64,000 nucleotides of DNA. It comes from Desulfobacterales bacterium. Its GTDB lineage: Bacteria > Desulfobacterota > Desulfobacteria > Desulfobacterales > JAAELO01. Each line of letters opens with the position of its first letter. Position 1 is the first letter of the stretch. Position numbers and translations under genes: made by a program. Positions 9,036 through 18,058 of the stretch are shown one piece after another. Under the pieces are notes generated by a model. The model saw only the letters and a list, made by a program, of their open reading frames with translations, had not been told where the DNA came from and ran no database searches. The stretch spans positions 62,001 to 126,000 of the forward strand of contig JAAELO010000214.1 in NCBI GenBank assembly GCA_024226555.1, written 5' to 3'.

Positions 9036-10013
9036 TCATGCTGTTTGTTCAAAAGATATGTTAGTACTCCACATATCTTCATCTTCACTTCTGATAATTA
9101 AACCATCTTTTTCAAGGACACCAAACAAATTACGAATTGTATAACCTTCCCAAAAGAAGTAAAGTTTCTTTGAAACCTCATCCATCTTATCTATTGATGA
9201 GGTTCTGTAATAAACCCCCTTGAAAACAAAATCATCCGGTGAAAACTGATCCTTACCCATTAAGGTAAGTAGTTTTTTCTTACTAACCTCAATCTTTCCA
9301 ACAACATCTTTAAATATACCATTCTGCTTTTCAAAATAAACAGGACAATGACTTCCGGTTAGAATAAAATCAGAGTCTTCATATATCTCTTCAATCTTAA
9401 TTAGTGATCGTTTAACATCTTCCAGGTCACAATACTTAAAACCATACCATGCACCAATCTTCTCTAAACCCATATCTGAAGAGAAAAGAACAGGTCTGTC
9501 GGTTCCAGTCAGATCCCGAACAATAAAACCAGTATGTCCGGGAGAGTGCCCGGGAAGAAGTATCGTCTCAATCTCAACTTCATCAAAAATAAATTTTTCA
9601 GATGGTTTGAAAGGTGTCATCTCTTGAATATTCTTAAAACCTGCAAAATTGAAAAGGAAAGATTTCATCCCTTCAAGTAGACCATAACGAGGAGCACCAC
9701 TATGTTCCATTAGAAGTTCACCACTAACAATATACATATCTTCAGGCTCAGGACAATAAACAGGTATCCCACGGGATTCTATCCTGTGAACATTTGTCAC
9801 ATGGTCAATATGAACATGGGTAATAAAATACTGAACCGGTTTTTCACCAACAAAATCCATGATCTGATCAAGTTCTGCATCACCATAATTACAATCAATT
9901 AAAACAGATCTTCCCTTTTCAGTCTTAACTATTAACCCATTACACTTCCAAGGTGTGTCAATGTCTGATTTAACCAAATGTACCTTTGGAGTTACTTCCT
10001 GAAATTCTAACAT
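9036..10013 (-). CDS. Metallo-beta-lactamase-fold hydrolase
   Basis: 325 residues from the ATG at 10013, which has GGGAG 8 bases upstream. An upstream extension to 10127 has no family character and overlaps the next gene. THVHIDHV (the HxHxDH zinc site) lies near residue 83, GHSPGHTGF supplies the next histidine, SSDMG the bridging aspartate, and TGSHCP the last histidine. The domain is followed by about 90 residues (GVYYRTSSIDKMDEVS...) like the helical tail of glyoxalase-II-like and acyl-CoA-linked members. It is next to a hotdog thioesterase and a TetR repressor, which suggests hydrolysis of a thioester or similar metabolite. The true substrate is unknown. Confidence 0.85.
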   Translation of the reverse strand: MLEFQEVTPKVHLVKSDIDTPWKCNGLIVKTEKGRSVLIDCNYGDAELDQIMDFVGEKPVQYFITHVHIDHVTNVHRIESRGIPVYCPEPEDMYIVSGELLMEHSGAPRYGLLEGMKSFLFNFAGFKNIQEMTPFKPSEKFIFDEVEIETILLPGHSPGHTGFIVRDLTGTDRPVLFSSDMGLEKIGAWYGFKYCDLEDVKRSLIKIEEIYEDSDFILTGSHCPVYFEKQNGIFKDVVGKIEVSKKKLLTLMGKDQFSPDDFVFKGVYYRTSSIDKMDEVSKKLYFFWEGYTIRNLFGVLEKDGLIIRSEDEDMWSTNISFEQTA

Positions 10014-10113
10014 ACATTCTACTCCCAAATTTAAGTCCCCTCCCGGGAGACAAACTTTTGAAAAGTTTAACAAACAGGAGGTTAATATTTTAACGTTCTT
10101 ACAATTACAATTA

Positions 10114-10545
10114 TTAAAAATAACCAATTTTTTCGTTTAATTGCATCTTACTTTTAACAAATATCCCATTAGCTCTTGCAATCTCATTATCATTAGAATC
10201 ATAAACTACAGATTCAGCAATAAATTGAGTTTTATTCTGGTTAACAACCTTACCTACTGCTTTTACAATTCCCTCAGAAACAGGTTTTGTAATGTAAGTA
10301 GTAAAGCTTGTGGTTAGAACAAAAACATCTTCAACCAGAGAATTTACTGCAAAAAAAGCTGCATTATCCAAAGCCAGAAAATATAAAGCCCCGTGCATTG
10401 CTCCTGCAGAATGGAAGAAATCTTCCCTTACAGGTAGTGTGATCTGAGCTTCCCCTTTACTGATAGAAACTTTAGCTCCTGTTAGTTTCATAAAAGGCGC
10501 TCCATGCATCATATTCTCTAATTTAGTATAATGTTCCTGATTCAT
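10114..10545 (-). CDS. PaaI-type hotdog thioesterase
   Basis: 143 residues with the hotdog-fold pattern of PaaI/YiiD thioesterases: EDFFHSAGAMHGALYFLALDNAAFFAVNSL (residues about 42-70), then FVLTTSFTTYITKPVSEG and ESVVYDSNDNEIARANGIFV. Such enzymes hydrolyse acyl-CoA thioesters in the cytoplasm. It lies between the metallo-hydrolase and the TetR gene on the same strand. A palindromic operator overlaps its promoter region at 10606-10621. Regulation by the TetR protein is inferred from this layout. Confidence 0.88.
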   Translation of the reverse strand: MNQEHYTKLENMMHGAPFMKLTGAKVSISKGEAQITLPVREDFFHSAGAMHGALYFLALDNAAFFAVNSLVEDVFVLTTSFTTYITKPVSEGIVKAVGKVVNQNKTQFIAESVVYDSNDNEIARANGIFVKSKMQLNEKIGYF

Positions 10546-10605
10546 TCATTCCTCCGGTTTTAAAACTTCAAAACATCATCTCTGCATAAAAGAAATTAGT
10601 TTTAT

Positions 10606-10621
10606 TATACCATTTGGTATA
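10606..10621. promoter_or_regulatory. TetR operator-like palindrome
   Basis: TATACCATTTGGTATA, a near-perfect 16-bp dyad upstream of the thioesterase gene and just after the 3' end of the TetR gene. The same core (ATACCAT...ATGGTAT) occurs in a longer perfect palindrome before the TetR gene at 11261-11288. Two matching sites flanking a TetR gene are the usual sign of its operators. Confidence 0.75.
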
Positions 10622-10637
10622 TTAAGAGTTAAAAAAA

Positions 10638-11255
10638 TTAATCTATTTCTCTAAGTTTATTTTCCACAATATCAATGATCTGCTCAACTGTGTATGACAA
10701 ATTAAGACTGTCATCCGTAATTTTTGACATCATAATTCCACCTTCTATCAAAGCTACAAAAGTTGTAGCGAAAGATTCATAATCCACATCTTTTTTAATC
10801 TCACCCTTTCTGATTCCTTTCTTAACAATACCTTTAACAGCCCCTCTCCACTCATCAATCAATCCCTTTACAACAGTCTTAAGTTTTTTATCCCCATCAT
10901 CAAAATCCACGGCCGAATTTAATATGGGGCAACCCCCTGTTCCTGATATAAAGAAATAGTGGTCATCATAAAACTTTGCGAAAGCAATTAACTTATCGCA
11001 CATATTATCGATTGGGATTACGACTTTAGCGATGGCATCTGATATTACAGAGTGATTATACTTCAAGGCTTCAACAGCAATTTCATCCTTATTCTTGAAA
11101 TTACCATAAATAGCCCCCTTAGTAAGGCCTGTTGCCTCAGTAAGTTGAGACAGACTCGTTCCTCTGTAACCATTCTTATTAAACAGTGGTGCCGAGGTCT
11201 CAATAATGAAACTACGGGTTTTTTCAGCTTTAGTTTTCTGGACTTTATCTTTCAT
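10638..11255 (-). CDS. TetR family transcriptional repressor
   Basis: 205 residues. The N-terminal helix-turn-helix reads FIIETSAPLFNKNGYRGTSLSQLTEATGLTKGAIYGNFKNKDEIAVEAL (residues about 16-64), typical of TetR. The C-terminal helical domain (GGCPILNSAVDFDDGDKKLK) resembles the YcdC/YxaF-like group. A perfect palindrome just upstream (11261-11288) and a related one downstream, before the thioesterase gene, are its probable operators. It should therefore repress itself and the thioesterase/hydrolase pair, lifting when its ligand, possibly an acyl compound, binds. Confidence 0.9.
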   Translation of the reverse strand: MKDKVQKTKAEKTRSFIIETSAPLFNKNGYRGTSLSQLTEATGLTKGAIYGNFKNKDEIAVEALKYNHSVISDAIAKVVIPIDNMCDKLIAFAKFYDDHYFFISGTGGCPILNSAVDFDDGDKKLKTVVKGLIDEWRGAVKGIVKKGIRKGEIKKDVDYESFATTFVALIEGGIMMSKITDDSLNLSYTVEQIIDIVENKLREID

Positions 11256-11260
11256 ATCTA

Positions 11261-11288
11261 CATTAATATACCATATGGTATATTAATG
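11261..11288. promoter_or_regulatory. 28-bp perfect palindrome, TetR autoregulatory operator
   Basis: The sequence from 11261 (CATTAATATACCAT) to 11288 is exactly its own reverse complement. It lies 6 bp upstream of the TetR start codon. Its core matches the operator at 10606-10621. The position fits blocking of RNA polymerase at the repressor's own promoter. Confidence 0.8.
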
Positions 11289-11323
11289 TCAAGTAAGATT
11301 GAAAAATTACCGGACTCAGTTTA

Positions 11324-11740
11324 TTAAAATTTCTGAATAAAAAAGAATAAAGTTACAAACCAAAAGATGTAGCAAACTAAAAACCTAGGTCCAATAAATA
11401 ATCTTTTATAATTATTTTCAGCCTCTATATCTGAAAGGTCATATCTACGTGCTTTTTTAATATCCACACCTAAATCTGAATTTTCAATTTCCTTTTCTAT
11501 ATCTTTTACAAACTTATCAAAGTTTCGATCATCTTTTCTGCTCTCAAAAACCACTGAAGCAAAAATGAAGAGTACTACAAAAGCTGCAACCAATCTAATA
11601 ATAGGATGATTTACACTCCAACATGCTAATGTCGCTATGAAAAGTAGCATCGCGCCTCTATTCAGAGTTTTGTAGTGCTTCATAATTTGAAGCCTGAAAT
11701 ATTCTAATTTAACAATTATTTTTTCATTTATATTCTCCAT
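11324..11740 (-). CDS. Two- to three-helix membrane protein, unknown function
   Basis: 138 residues. Hydrophobic segments lie near residues 30-45 (AMLLFIATLACWSV), 48-65 (PIIRLVAAFVVLFIFASVVF) and at the C-terminus (FLVCYIFWFVTLFFFIQ). A charged stretch, KDDRNFDKFVKDIEKEIENS, sits between. No family is recognised. The start is followed upstream by an AAAAAGGAGTG ribosome site. It is on the same strand as the TetR gene but separated from it by the operator region, so it is probably a separate unit. Confidence 0.6.
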   Translation of the reverse strand: MENINEKIIVKLEYFRLQIMKHYKTLNRGAMLLFIATLACWSVNHPIIRLVAAFVVLFIFASVVFESRKDDRNFDKFVKDIEKEIENSDLGVDIKKARRYDLSDIEAENNYKRLFIGPRFLVCYIFWFVTLFFFIQKF

Positions 11741-12390
11741 ATTAACACTCCTTTTTTAGTGGCTTAATTACGTTGTGAAATCACTTATTATTGCGATCAA
11801 AGCTTTAAATTCAGGATAAGTATAGTAAGTTCTTACATTATATTTGGAGTTCGAAAGATGTAGCCCGTTGTCTGTATCTGATCTTTTATTATATCACTCT
11901 TTAACAATGTTGTGAAAGTCTTAAATAAAACTCTAACTTATTTTGAGTATAGGCTTAGGAAGGTAAATAGAGGCGGTTCACTTAATTCAATTTAATTTTT
12001 TAGTTCGTAGGTTAGCAAATTGATTGTTTTCAATGTAATATTTCGCCAATCGCATTTCCCGTTATAGCATAGCTCTTGGGTTTTTTATAAAATAAATCGG
12101 AAGTTTGGTGACAGGTCAGTTAATGTATATTTATATTATAAAGGCCTGACCTCATATATATTAATTGTGTTGTCAACTTATTTGTGATATTGTAATTTTC
12201 ATATAAAAAATCTTCTAACCATATTTTGTGAATATTACAATAATACCTAAAGGTTATATTGCTGAAATTACTTATCATATTCTTTGACGTTGTATTGGAA
12301 CAACAGGTTCTTTAAGAAATCATTACCATATGGTTTTAAAAACTTAATATCAGAGGTTTACTTAGTATATACTCAAGGAGGGAATTTGTT
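11741..12390. other. 650-bp intergenic region, no gene seen
   Basis: AT-rich and without a convincing reading frame. A TAGTTCGTAGGTT motif at about 12003 is shared with a hairpin repeat near 33702. The bases around 12113-12153 can pair weakly (GGTCAG with CTGACC) as a hairpin. The ribosome site of the next gene (AAGGAGG) is at its right edge. Confidence 0.4.
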
Positions 12391-12663
12391 ATGAATCAAA
12401 AACAAGGTAAACTAAAAGTCATTCTATTGATTGTAATCAATTTCGCAGCTTTTATATTTTCCATCTTTTTATGGTTTAATGAATTTCGCATCAATGGTAG
12501 CGATCTTATTTTTTTTACCACAACACTAACGACCTATTCATCAATAAATTTAATTTTGAATTTCAGCCTAAATAAATATTTAGGAAAAAATGATTTAATA
12601 AGAAATAAAGAGGTTCAAGAGTATATTCTTATTGGAAAAGACTACCAAAGGTTTATGCAGTGA
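12391..12663 (+). CDS. Small two-helix membrane protein, unknown function
   Basis: 90 residues, with hydrophobic stretches at about 9-28 (KVILLIVINFAAFIFSIFLW) and 37-58. A charged tail (RNKEVQEYILIGKDYQRFM) follows. A good AAGGAGGG ribosome site precedes the ATG. No family is recognised. It could be a remnant of a larger sensor, because a broken GGDEF gene lies 130 bases downstream on the same strand, but the two are not in one frame. Confidence 0.5.
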   Translation: MNQKQGKLKVILLIVINFAAFIFSIFLWFNEFRINGSDLIFFTTTLTTYSSINLILNFSLNKYLGKNDLIRNKEVQEYILIGKDYQRFMQ

Positions 12664-12789
12664 TTTTTTTTGGCTGGAAAAATCGAACCCTAAACTGAAT
12701 TGTTACTTCGATTCGGTCAAAACTGTTACAATAATAGCCACTGCCTGAATTACCAGTGGAGAAGGTACTCTTTCACCTAATAGGATTCA

Positions 12790-13252
12790 TGCAGACGAAA
12801 GCCAGCGAATAATTTCTAAATGCTTGGCCAAAAATAACAAAAGAGATAACAGATACAGTAGCACGTTTTGGTGGGGAGGAATTTGCTGCTATCCTTCCAG
12901 GAACTAATATCGATCAATCTGTTTCTATATGTAAAAAAATCAGAATAAATGTGGAAGGCCTAAAATTTGATATTCCAGAGGAGAGCGTTCGTTTTACAAT
13001 CAGTATTAAGGTTTTAAACATTGTAGGGAATCTCTAATAACTGTTCTTTTGGCAAAATACTTTGTTATTTCCAAAAAAACTGTAATAAAATCGGCTCGTT
13101 ATTTTTTGAAATGCCTTGTATTTTATCCAAAATTCTAATTATTAGAGGTTCCCTGTATTTACTCCTGACACCTTAGATAAGGCACTTATAGATTCTCTAT
13201 GAAGGATAAAAATAATGGAAGAAATCAGATAAAATATTATACAACATCTTGA
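12790..13252 (+). pseudogene. Diguanylate cyclase (GGDEF) remnant, frameshifted and interrupted
   Basis: Three frames together give GGDEF-domain sequence: ADESQRIISKCLAKNNKRD, then after a shift DTVARFGGEEFAAILPGT (the GGEEF active-site signature), then VRFTISIKVLNIV. A mobile element at 13026-13153 interrupts here. After it come VFTPDTLDKALIDSL and, after another shift, MKDKNNGRNQIKYYTTS with a stop. TGTA flanks the element on both sides. The N-terminal half of the domain is also missing. The intact ancestor would have made cyclic di-GMP. Confidence 0.85.
13026..13153 (+). mobile_element. MITE-like element copy (128 bp) inside GGDEF remnant
   Basis: GGGAATCTCTAATAACT at the left and AATTATTAGAGGTTCCC at the right, with TGTA flanking both sides (13022-13025 and 13154-13157). 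As far as I can read, it is identical over its full length to the copy at 54561-54688, 41 kb away. Confidence 0.92.
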
Positions 13253-13437
13253 GATGGCTGTTAAGAAATTCAGGGAAATGCCTATTGTTTGATTTAAAAT
13301 TAGATAATTTTTTTTATGCTATCAAAGTAAGAATGACTTAATAAATGGTAGGAATTTCGTTCATATGTTATATTAAAAAAGATATAAATGATATCAAAAC
13401 CACTTTGTATTGATTAATAATTAAGAGGATAAATGAT

Positions 13438-13614
13438 ATGTTTAATACCATGGAATTAAGACTTATAAAGCATTCTATAAAAGAAGCGATGAAAAATCTT
13501 AACAAAATTCTTAAAGTACTTGATCCCAATAGCGATGAAGCATCAGATATCTCGAATGATCTACTGAATTATCAACAAATATTAGACAAAATTGAAGAAT
13601 GTCCTGATCTTTAA
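13438..13614 (+). CDS. 58-residue helical protein, unknown function
   Basis: Starts MFNTMELRLIKHSIKEAMKN after an AAGAGGA ribosome-like site and ends DKIEECPDL with TAA. The composition suggests a short amphipathic two-helix protein. No family is recognised and no neighbour helps. The ribosome site and even codon composition favour a real small gene, but this cannot be settled from sequence alone. Confidence 0.45.
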   Translation: MFNTMELRLIKHSIKEAMKNLNKILKVLDPNSDEASDISNDLLNYQQILDKIEECPDL

Positions 13615-13760
13615 CACACTAAAAGTAAATTAGTATACCCATGGAAGTATTTAAAAATAATATTACCGGTTGTTGTTTATAATCTACAAAGTTATGCGAG
13701 AAATATTGGTCCTACCGGTCAAGTATTAGTGCTCCTCTGTCAATAGAAGGGTTTGCCACT

Positions 13761-14486
13761 TCATTTTTTTAAACTATTTTTTTCTTTTAAAAAATCTTTC
13801 ATTTTTTTATACCCTTCTAATTTATATACTTTTTCTAAAATAGGCATAACTGCCTTTATTTCATTGGTATACTCACTCGAATTTTGAACCATATTCTCAA
13901 TTAGTTTCCTTGCGTCTTCATATGGAGTAATCGGCCTACTACGCATTATTACCCATGATTTAAAATCTTTTGATCTTTTCTCTTTTTTTAGATCATAAGC
14001 AATAGAGGCATAACGATAAAAAAAGTAATCTATTCGCTTCATCTTTATGAATCCAGTTGTCTTAAAAAATGAGTTAATACTTTCCATAACCCAACTATCA
14101 ATATCTTTTTTCATCAGTTTACACAGAGCAACTTCAAATTCATCATGGTTATTTAATCCTTCAACTGATGCTGATGCAAAATACACCCCAGCTTCCTGCA
14201 AATGAGGGTCTTCCTTGTTTATTATTTTAATGATATGAGGAACCTGACTTTTTTTAAATGGCATATTGACCATTGCTCTTCTAATGTCACTAAAGCTCCC
14301 ATCTGAAGTAGGGAGATTTTCTAATTTAGCAATATACTGAAGTGCTTCATCTAAAAGATTTCCTGCTTTATTGTTCCATTTATTTCTAAAATTATCAAAA
14401 TCTTTCATAGCATCTCCCTGGGCATAATTGTTACATGCAAATAATAAAATAAAAAAAATTATAAGTAATAGTTTAATATATTTCAT
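13761..14486 (-). CDS. Exported lipoprotein, unknown function
   Basis: 241 residues. The N-terminus MKYIKLLLIIFFILLFACNN is a lipoprotein signal with lipobox LFAC, so the protein is probably anchored in the outer or inner membrane. The mature part is helical and may form repeats (KNLPTSDGSFSDIRRAMVNM, then PHIIKIINKEDPHLQEAGVYF), but no domain is recognised. The gene is monocistronic. A mobile element lies 42 bases upstream of its start. Confidence 0.65.
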   Translation of the reverse strand: MKYIKLLLIIFFILLFACNNYAQGDAMKDFDNFRNKWNNKAGNLLDEALQYIAKLENLPTSDGSFSDIRRAMVNMPFKKSQVPHIIKIINKEDPHLQEAGVYFASASVEGLNNHDEFEVALCKLMKKDIDSWVMESINSFFKTTGFIKMKRIDYFFYRYASIAYDLKKEKRSKDFKSWVIMRSRPITPYEDARKLIENMVQNSSEYTNEIKAVMPILEKVYKLEGYKKMKDFLKEKNSLKK

Positions 14487-14527
14487 ATTAATTTCCTTTC
14501 ATTTGGATAATTGAAAGATTTTTTTAT

Positions 14528-14657
14528 GGGAATCTCTAATAACTGATCTTTTTGCGAAACACAGCGTTATAACAAAAATAAAACTGTAGTAAAATCAACC
14601 CGTTGTTTTTTGTTATGCCTTGTATTTCATCAAAAATTCAAATTATTAGAGATTCCC
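14528..14657 (+). mobile_element. MITE-like element copy (130 bp)
   Basis: Starts GGGAATCTCTAATAACTG, ends TTATTAGAGATTCCC. TTAT flanks both sides (14524-14527 and 14658-14661). It is nearly identical in sequence to the copy in the flavodoxin gene. It lies upstream of the lipoprotein gene at 13761-14486. Confidence 0.92.
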
Positions 14658-14661
14658 TTAT

Positions 14662-15393
14662 GTAAATTTCATTTACTCAAAACCATCAATAATTTAGACC
14701 ACAAACCAGCAAAAGTTGTTAGAAATTGGTAAATTATTTGTAAAGTAGATGTAAAATATTTTTTAGTTTCATAAGACATTCTGTCTTTTGGGCGAACTAC
14801 TCAATGAAACTTTTAATAGCTTGATTTTTGATTGAAATACAAGGCTGTAATTTTGTAAAAGTATACTACTATGCTACATTGCAATAGTAAATAATAACTG
14901 ATAACTTGATTCTACATTTTTTATGGACCATAAAATCAAAACAATCAAGCCAAAAGGCTGATTTTATACACTGTATTGTTAACTTAATAACTATTTTACA
15001 ACCATCTGCAGTCATTGATACAAGGTAGTTTATTTATACTATTAATATAACTCTTGCATTTTTAAAAACCTATATATATAATTCTTTTTAATCAAAGTTT
15101 ATTAAACCATAAAACACTTTAGAAACACATTGAACATCCTTTATTAAAAGCTTTATGAAATATTTGATTAAATTGGAATATTTACACAAGGTTCTTTACT
15201 TGCATAATATCGATTTTATGTTGTAAATATTATCAACGGTCTTTATTTAACTTTCAAATAACAGCCCCATATTGTATTTATATTCCTGTGGGTTATATTT
15301 GCATAATTTGTTAATCGTTACACATAGTACTTCTTTTAATTTTATATTCTTTAGAAATACCTATAGGTGACCCTATTAATATTATAACTATAA
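14662..15393. other. 730-bp gene-free AT-rich stretch
   Basis: No reading frame with coding character. The phrase GATTGAAATACAAGGCTG at about 14830 and TCAAGCCAAAAGGC at about 14947 resemble inner parts of the element family, so a strongly decayed copy may lie at 14810-14970. Nothing else is seen. Confidence 0.35.
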
Positions 15394-15521
15394 GGGAACC
15401 TCTAATAACTGATCTTTTTGCGAAATACTGCTTTTTCAAAAAAACAACTATAGTAAAATCAACCCATTGTTTTTTTCTCAGCCTTGTATTTCATCAAAAA
15501 TTCTAATTATTAGAGATTCCC
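15394..15521 (+). mobile_element. MITE-like element copy (128 bp)
   Basis: Starts GGGAACCTCTAATAACTG and ends TTATTAGAGATTCCC, flanked by ATAA on both sides (15390-15393 and 15522-15525). It has a variant interior (CTGCTTTTTCAAAAAAACAAC). It lies upstream of the secreted protease gene. Confidence 0.92.
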
Positions 15522-15710
15522 ATAAATTAGTAGAAGTAATTTCTGTGCTCAAATATTTTATAGTTTCAGGCAACCCTATAAGATAGCTATTTAGAATAGC
15601 CTTTATAGAAAATACTTGGAAAATAAAAAATCCCGTAAGTTTTGTTTTTTAACTATTTTATCTTACTCATTTATTTTGAGTAATAACCTCAACCAAAAAA
15701 GGATAATAAA

Positions 15711-17921
15711 ATGAAAAAGAACTATTGGAGAAGATCTGTTTTTATTGTGTTTATTTTTGTATTGAGCTTTATTTTTACTTCAAATGTTTTTTCTGCAACA
15801 AAGATATATTTGCCAAAAGCAAAACTTTTGACAGATGCTAAATCCCTAATAACCGATAGTAACATAAATTCTATTCTCGGATTATCTCAAAATGAAAACC
15901 TTAAATTACTCAACTCCCGAAAAGATAAAAATAGCATTGAACATCTTCGTTATCGCCAGCTATATAAAGGTATTCCTGTTTGGGGATATCACATTATTAT
16001 AGCTAAAACTAAAAATGGCATGTTTAAAAGTCTCCATGGAACGAAATGGTCAGGTATTGGTGATGATCTGAATAACGTAGTAAGTAGTATTGCAACTTTT
16101 AATGAAAGTGACGCACTAACATCAATGAAAAAATATCATTCAAATCAGAATCTTAATAAAAACCTGTTTTTTGAAAATGAAACAAGTGAAAAAGTTATCT
16201 ATTTTGATAATGATGAAAAGGCAAAGGTATGCTTTGCAGTCTCTTTTTATGCTGATACTGTTGAGGGAGGCAATCCATCAAGATGGACATTTATAGTTGA
16301 TGCACTAACAAAAGAAATTATTTTTAAATTTAATGCTTTAGCCCACGCAAGTGGAACAGGACCAGGAGGAAATCTTAAAACGGGTAAATATATCTATGGA
16401 AGCGACTATGATCCTTTTATAGTAAATTCTGTTGGATCCTCTTGCATAATGGAATCCACAAATGTAAAAACTGTTGATTTAAACCACGGAACATCAGGAT
16501 CAAACGCATATTCATATACATGTTATGAGAATAATCATAAGGAAATAAACGGCGCTTATTGCCCATTAAACGATGCTCAGTTTTTTGGACAAGTTGTATT
16601 TGATATGTATTCAGATTGGTATTCTACTGCTCCATTGACTTTCCAATTAGTAATGCGCGTACATTACAGCAATGAATATGAAAATGCATTCTGGAACGGA
16701 AGCTCAATGACTTTTGGAGATGGTAAAGATACATTTTATCCACTTGTGTGCCTTGATGTCACCTCACACGAAGTAAGTCATGGATTTACAGAACAGAATT
16801 CAAACCTTACCTATTCAGGTCAATCCGGCGGAATAAACGAAGCATTCTCAGATATTGCAGGAGAATCTGCAGAATTTTTTTTACGGGGTGCAAACGACTG
16901 GATGGTAGGTGAAGAAATTTTTAAAGGAACAGGCGCATTAAGATATATGGATGATCCTACAAAAGATGGAAACTCAATTGGAAGTGCAGATGATTATTAT
17001 AGTGGCATGAATGTTCATTACAGTTCAGGCGTTTTTAATAAAGCATTTTATCTTCTTTCAACAACCTCTGGATGGAATGTTAAAAAAGCATTTGACTGTT
17101 TTGTTAAGGCCAATCAGGATTACTGGGGACCCAGTACAAATTTTCAACAGGGAGCAGAGGGAGTGCGCGATGCAGCAAGTGATCTTGGCTATTCCCAGAC
17201 GGATGTGAAAAACGCATTCGCAGCAGTTGACATAAACATAACAGTTACTGAAGGAATAAGTTCTGATTTCTCTTTTATAACTTCAGATTTAACAGCTACT
17301 TTTACAGATTTAAGTGTTTCCTCTGGAAGTGCCATAACAAGCTGGGATTGGTCTTTTGGAGACACAAATAGTTCCACAATCCAAAATCCTGTCCATACAT
17401 TTTCAACTCAGGGTACTTATAATGTAACTTTGACAGTTACAAACAGTGCTGGACAATCAAACTCTATTTCAAAAACAGTGGAAGTCCCGCAAGTAGTTGA
17501 TTATTGTGAATCAAAAGGAACTAATCAGAATTATGAATGGATCAAAAATGTTCAGGTTGGTACGATGACAAAAGCATCGGAGGCTTCAAACTATAGTGAT
17601 TTCACTTCAATTGTAGCAAATATTACAAAGGGTGCTGAAACTTCTGTTTCAATAACTCCGGGTTTTGCTGGATGGAGTTATGCTGAACGTGTTAGTATTT
17701 TTATAGATTTGAATAAAGACGGTGATTTTCTTGACACAGGAGAAACTGTTTTTCAAGAATATGGTAGTTCGACTATTTCGGGCTCCATAATTATTCCATC
17801 ATCTGCAATAACTGGTAATACAAGAATGAGAATTTCATTAAAATATGGAAGTTATTCTACCCCTTGTGAAGAATTTAATTATGGTGAAGTTGAGGACTAT
17901 ACAGTAAATATTTCTAATTAA
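15711..17921 (+). CDS. Secreted M4 (thermolysin/vibriolysin-like) metalloprotease with PKD and GEVED domains
   Basis: 736 residues. Residues 1-29 are a signal peptide. About 30-220 is the FTP/PepSY-type propeptide (HLRYRQLYKGIPVWGYHIII). The catalytic domain has the zinc site SHEVSHGFTEQ near residue 353, followed by the third ligand in GGINEAFSDIAGE. The MNVHYSSGVFNKAFYLL and ENNHKEINGAYCPLND regions are also typical of M4. A PKD domain follows (ITSWDWSFGDTNSS, about residues 520-595). The last 130 residues form a GEVED-type beta domain (EEFNYGEVEDYTVNIS). It is exported and probably autoprocessed, then degrades extracellular protein. The gene is monocistronic with a terminator. Confidence 0.95.
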   Translation: MKKNYWRRSVFIVFIFVLSFIFTSNVFSATKIYLPKAKLLTDAKSLITDSNINSILGLSQNENLKLLNSRKDKNSIEHLRYRQLYKGIPVWGYHIIIAKTKNGMFKSLHGTKWSGIGDDLNNVVSSIATFNESDALTSMKKYHSNQNLNKNLFFENETSEKVIYFDNDEKAKVCFAVSFYADTVEGGNPSRWTFIVDALTKEIIFKFNALAHASGTGPGGNLKTGKYIYGSDYDPFIVNSVGSSCIMESTNVKTVDLNHGTSGSNAYSYTCYENNHKEINGAYCPLNDAQFFGQVVFDMYSDWYSTAPLTFQLVMRVHYSNEYENAFWNGSSMTFGDGKDTFYPLVCLDVTSHEVSHGFTEQNSNLTYSGQSGGINEAFSDIAGESAEFFLRGANDWMVGEEIFKGTGALRYMDDPTKDGNSIGSADDYYSGMNVHYSSGVFNKAFYLLSTTSGWNVKKAFDCFVKANQDYWGPSTNFQQGAEGVRDAASDLGYSQTDVKNAFAAVDINITVTEGISSDFSFITSDLTATFTDLSVSSGSAITSWDWSFGDTNSSTIQNPVHTFSTQGTYNVTLTVTNSAGQSNSISKTVEVPQVVDYCESKGTNQNYEWIKNVQVGTMTKASEASNYSDFTSIVANITKGAETSVSITPGFAGWSYAERVSIFIDLNKDGDFLDTGETVFQEYGSSTISGSIIIPSSAITGNTRMRISLKYGSYSTPCEEFNYGEVEDYTVNISN

Positions 17922-17955
17922 AATAATGAACACAGCATAATATAATTTAAAAAAG

Positions 17956-17985
17956 AACAGGGTGGGAATATCTCACCCTGTTTTT
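17956..17985 (+). terminator. Rho-independent terminator of the protease gene
   Basis: AACAGGGTG pairs with CACCCTGTT around a short loop and runs into TTTTT at 17981-17985. It lies 35 bases after the protease stop codon. Confidence 0.85.
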
Positions 17986-18058
17986 AAAGGCTAATTGACA
18001 GACCTTTAATTCTACAAGTGGTAGACTTGGCTTTTATCTGCATTTCTCTATTATTCAA

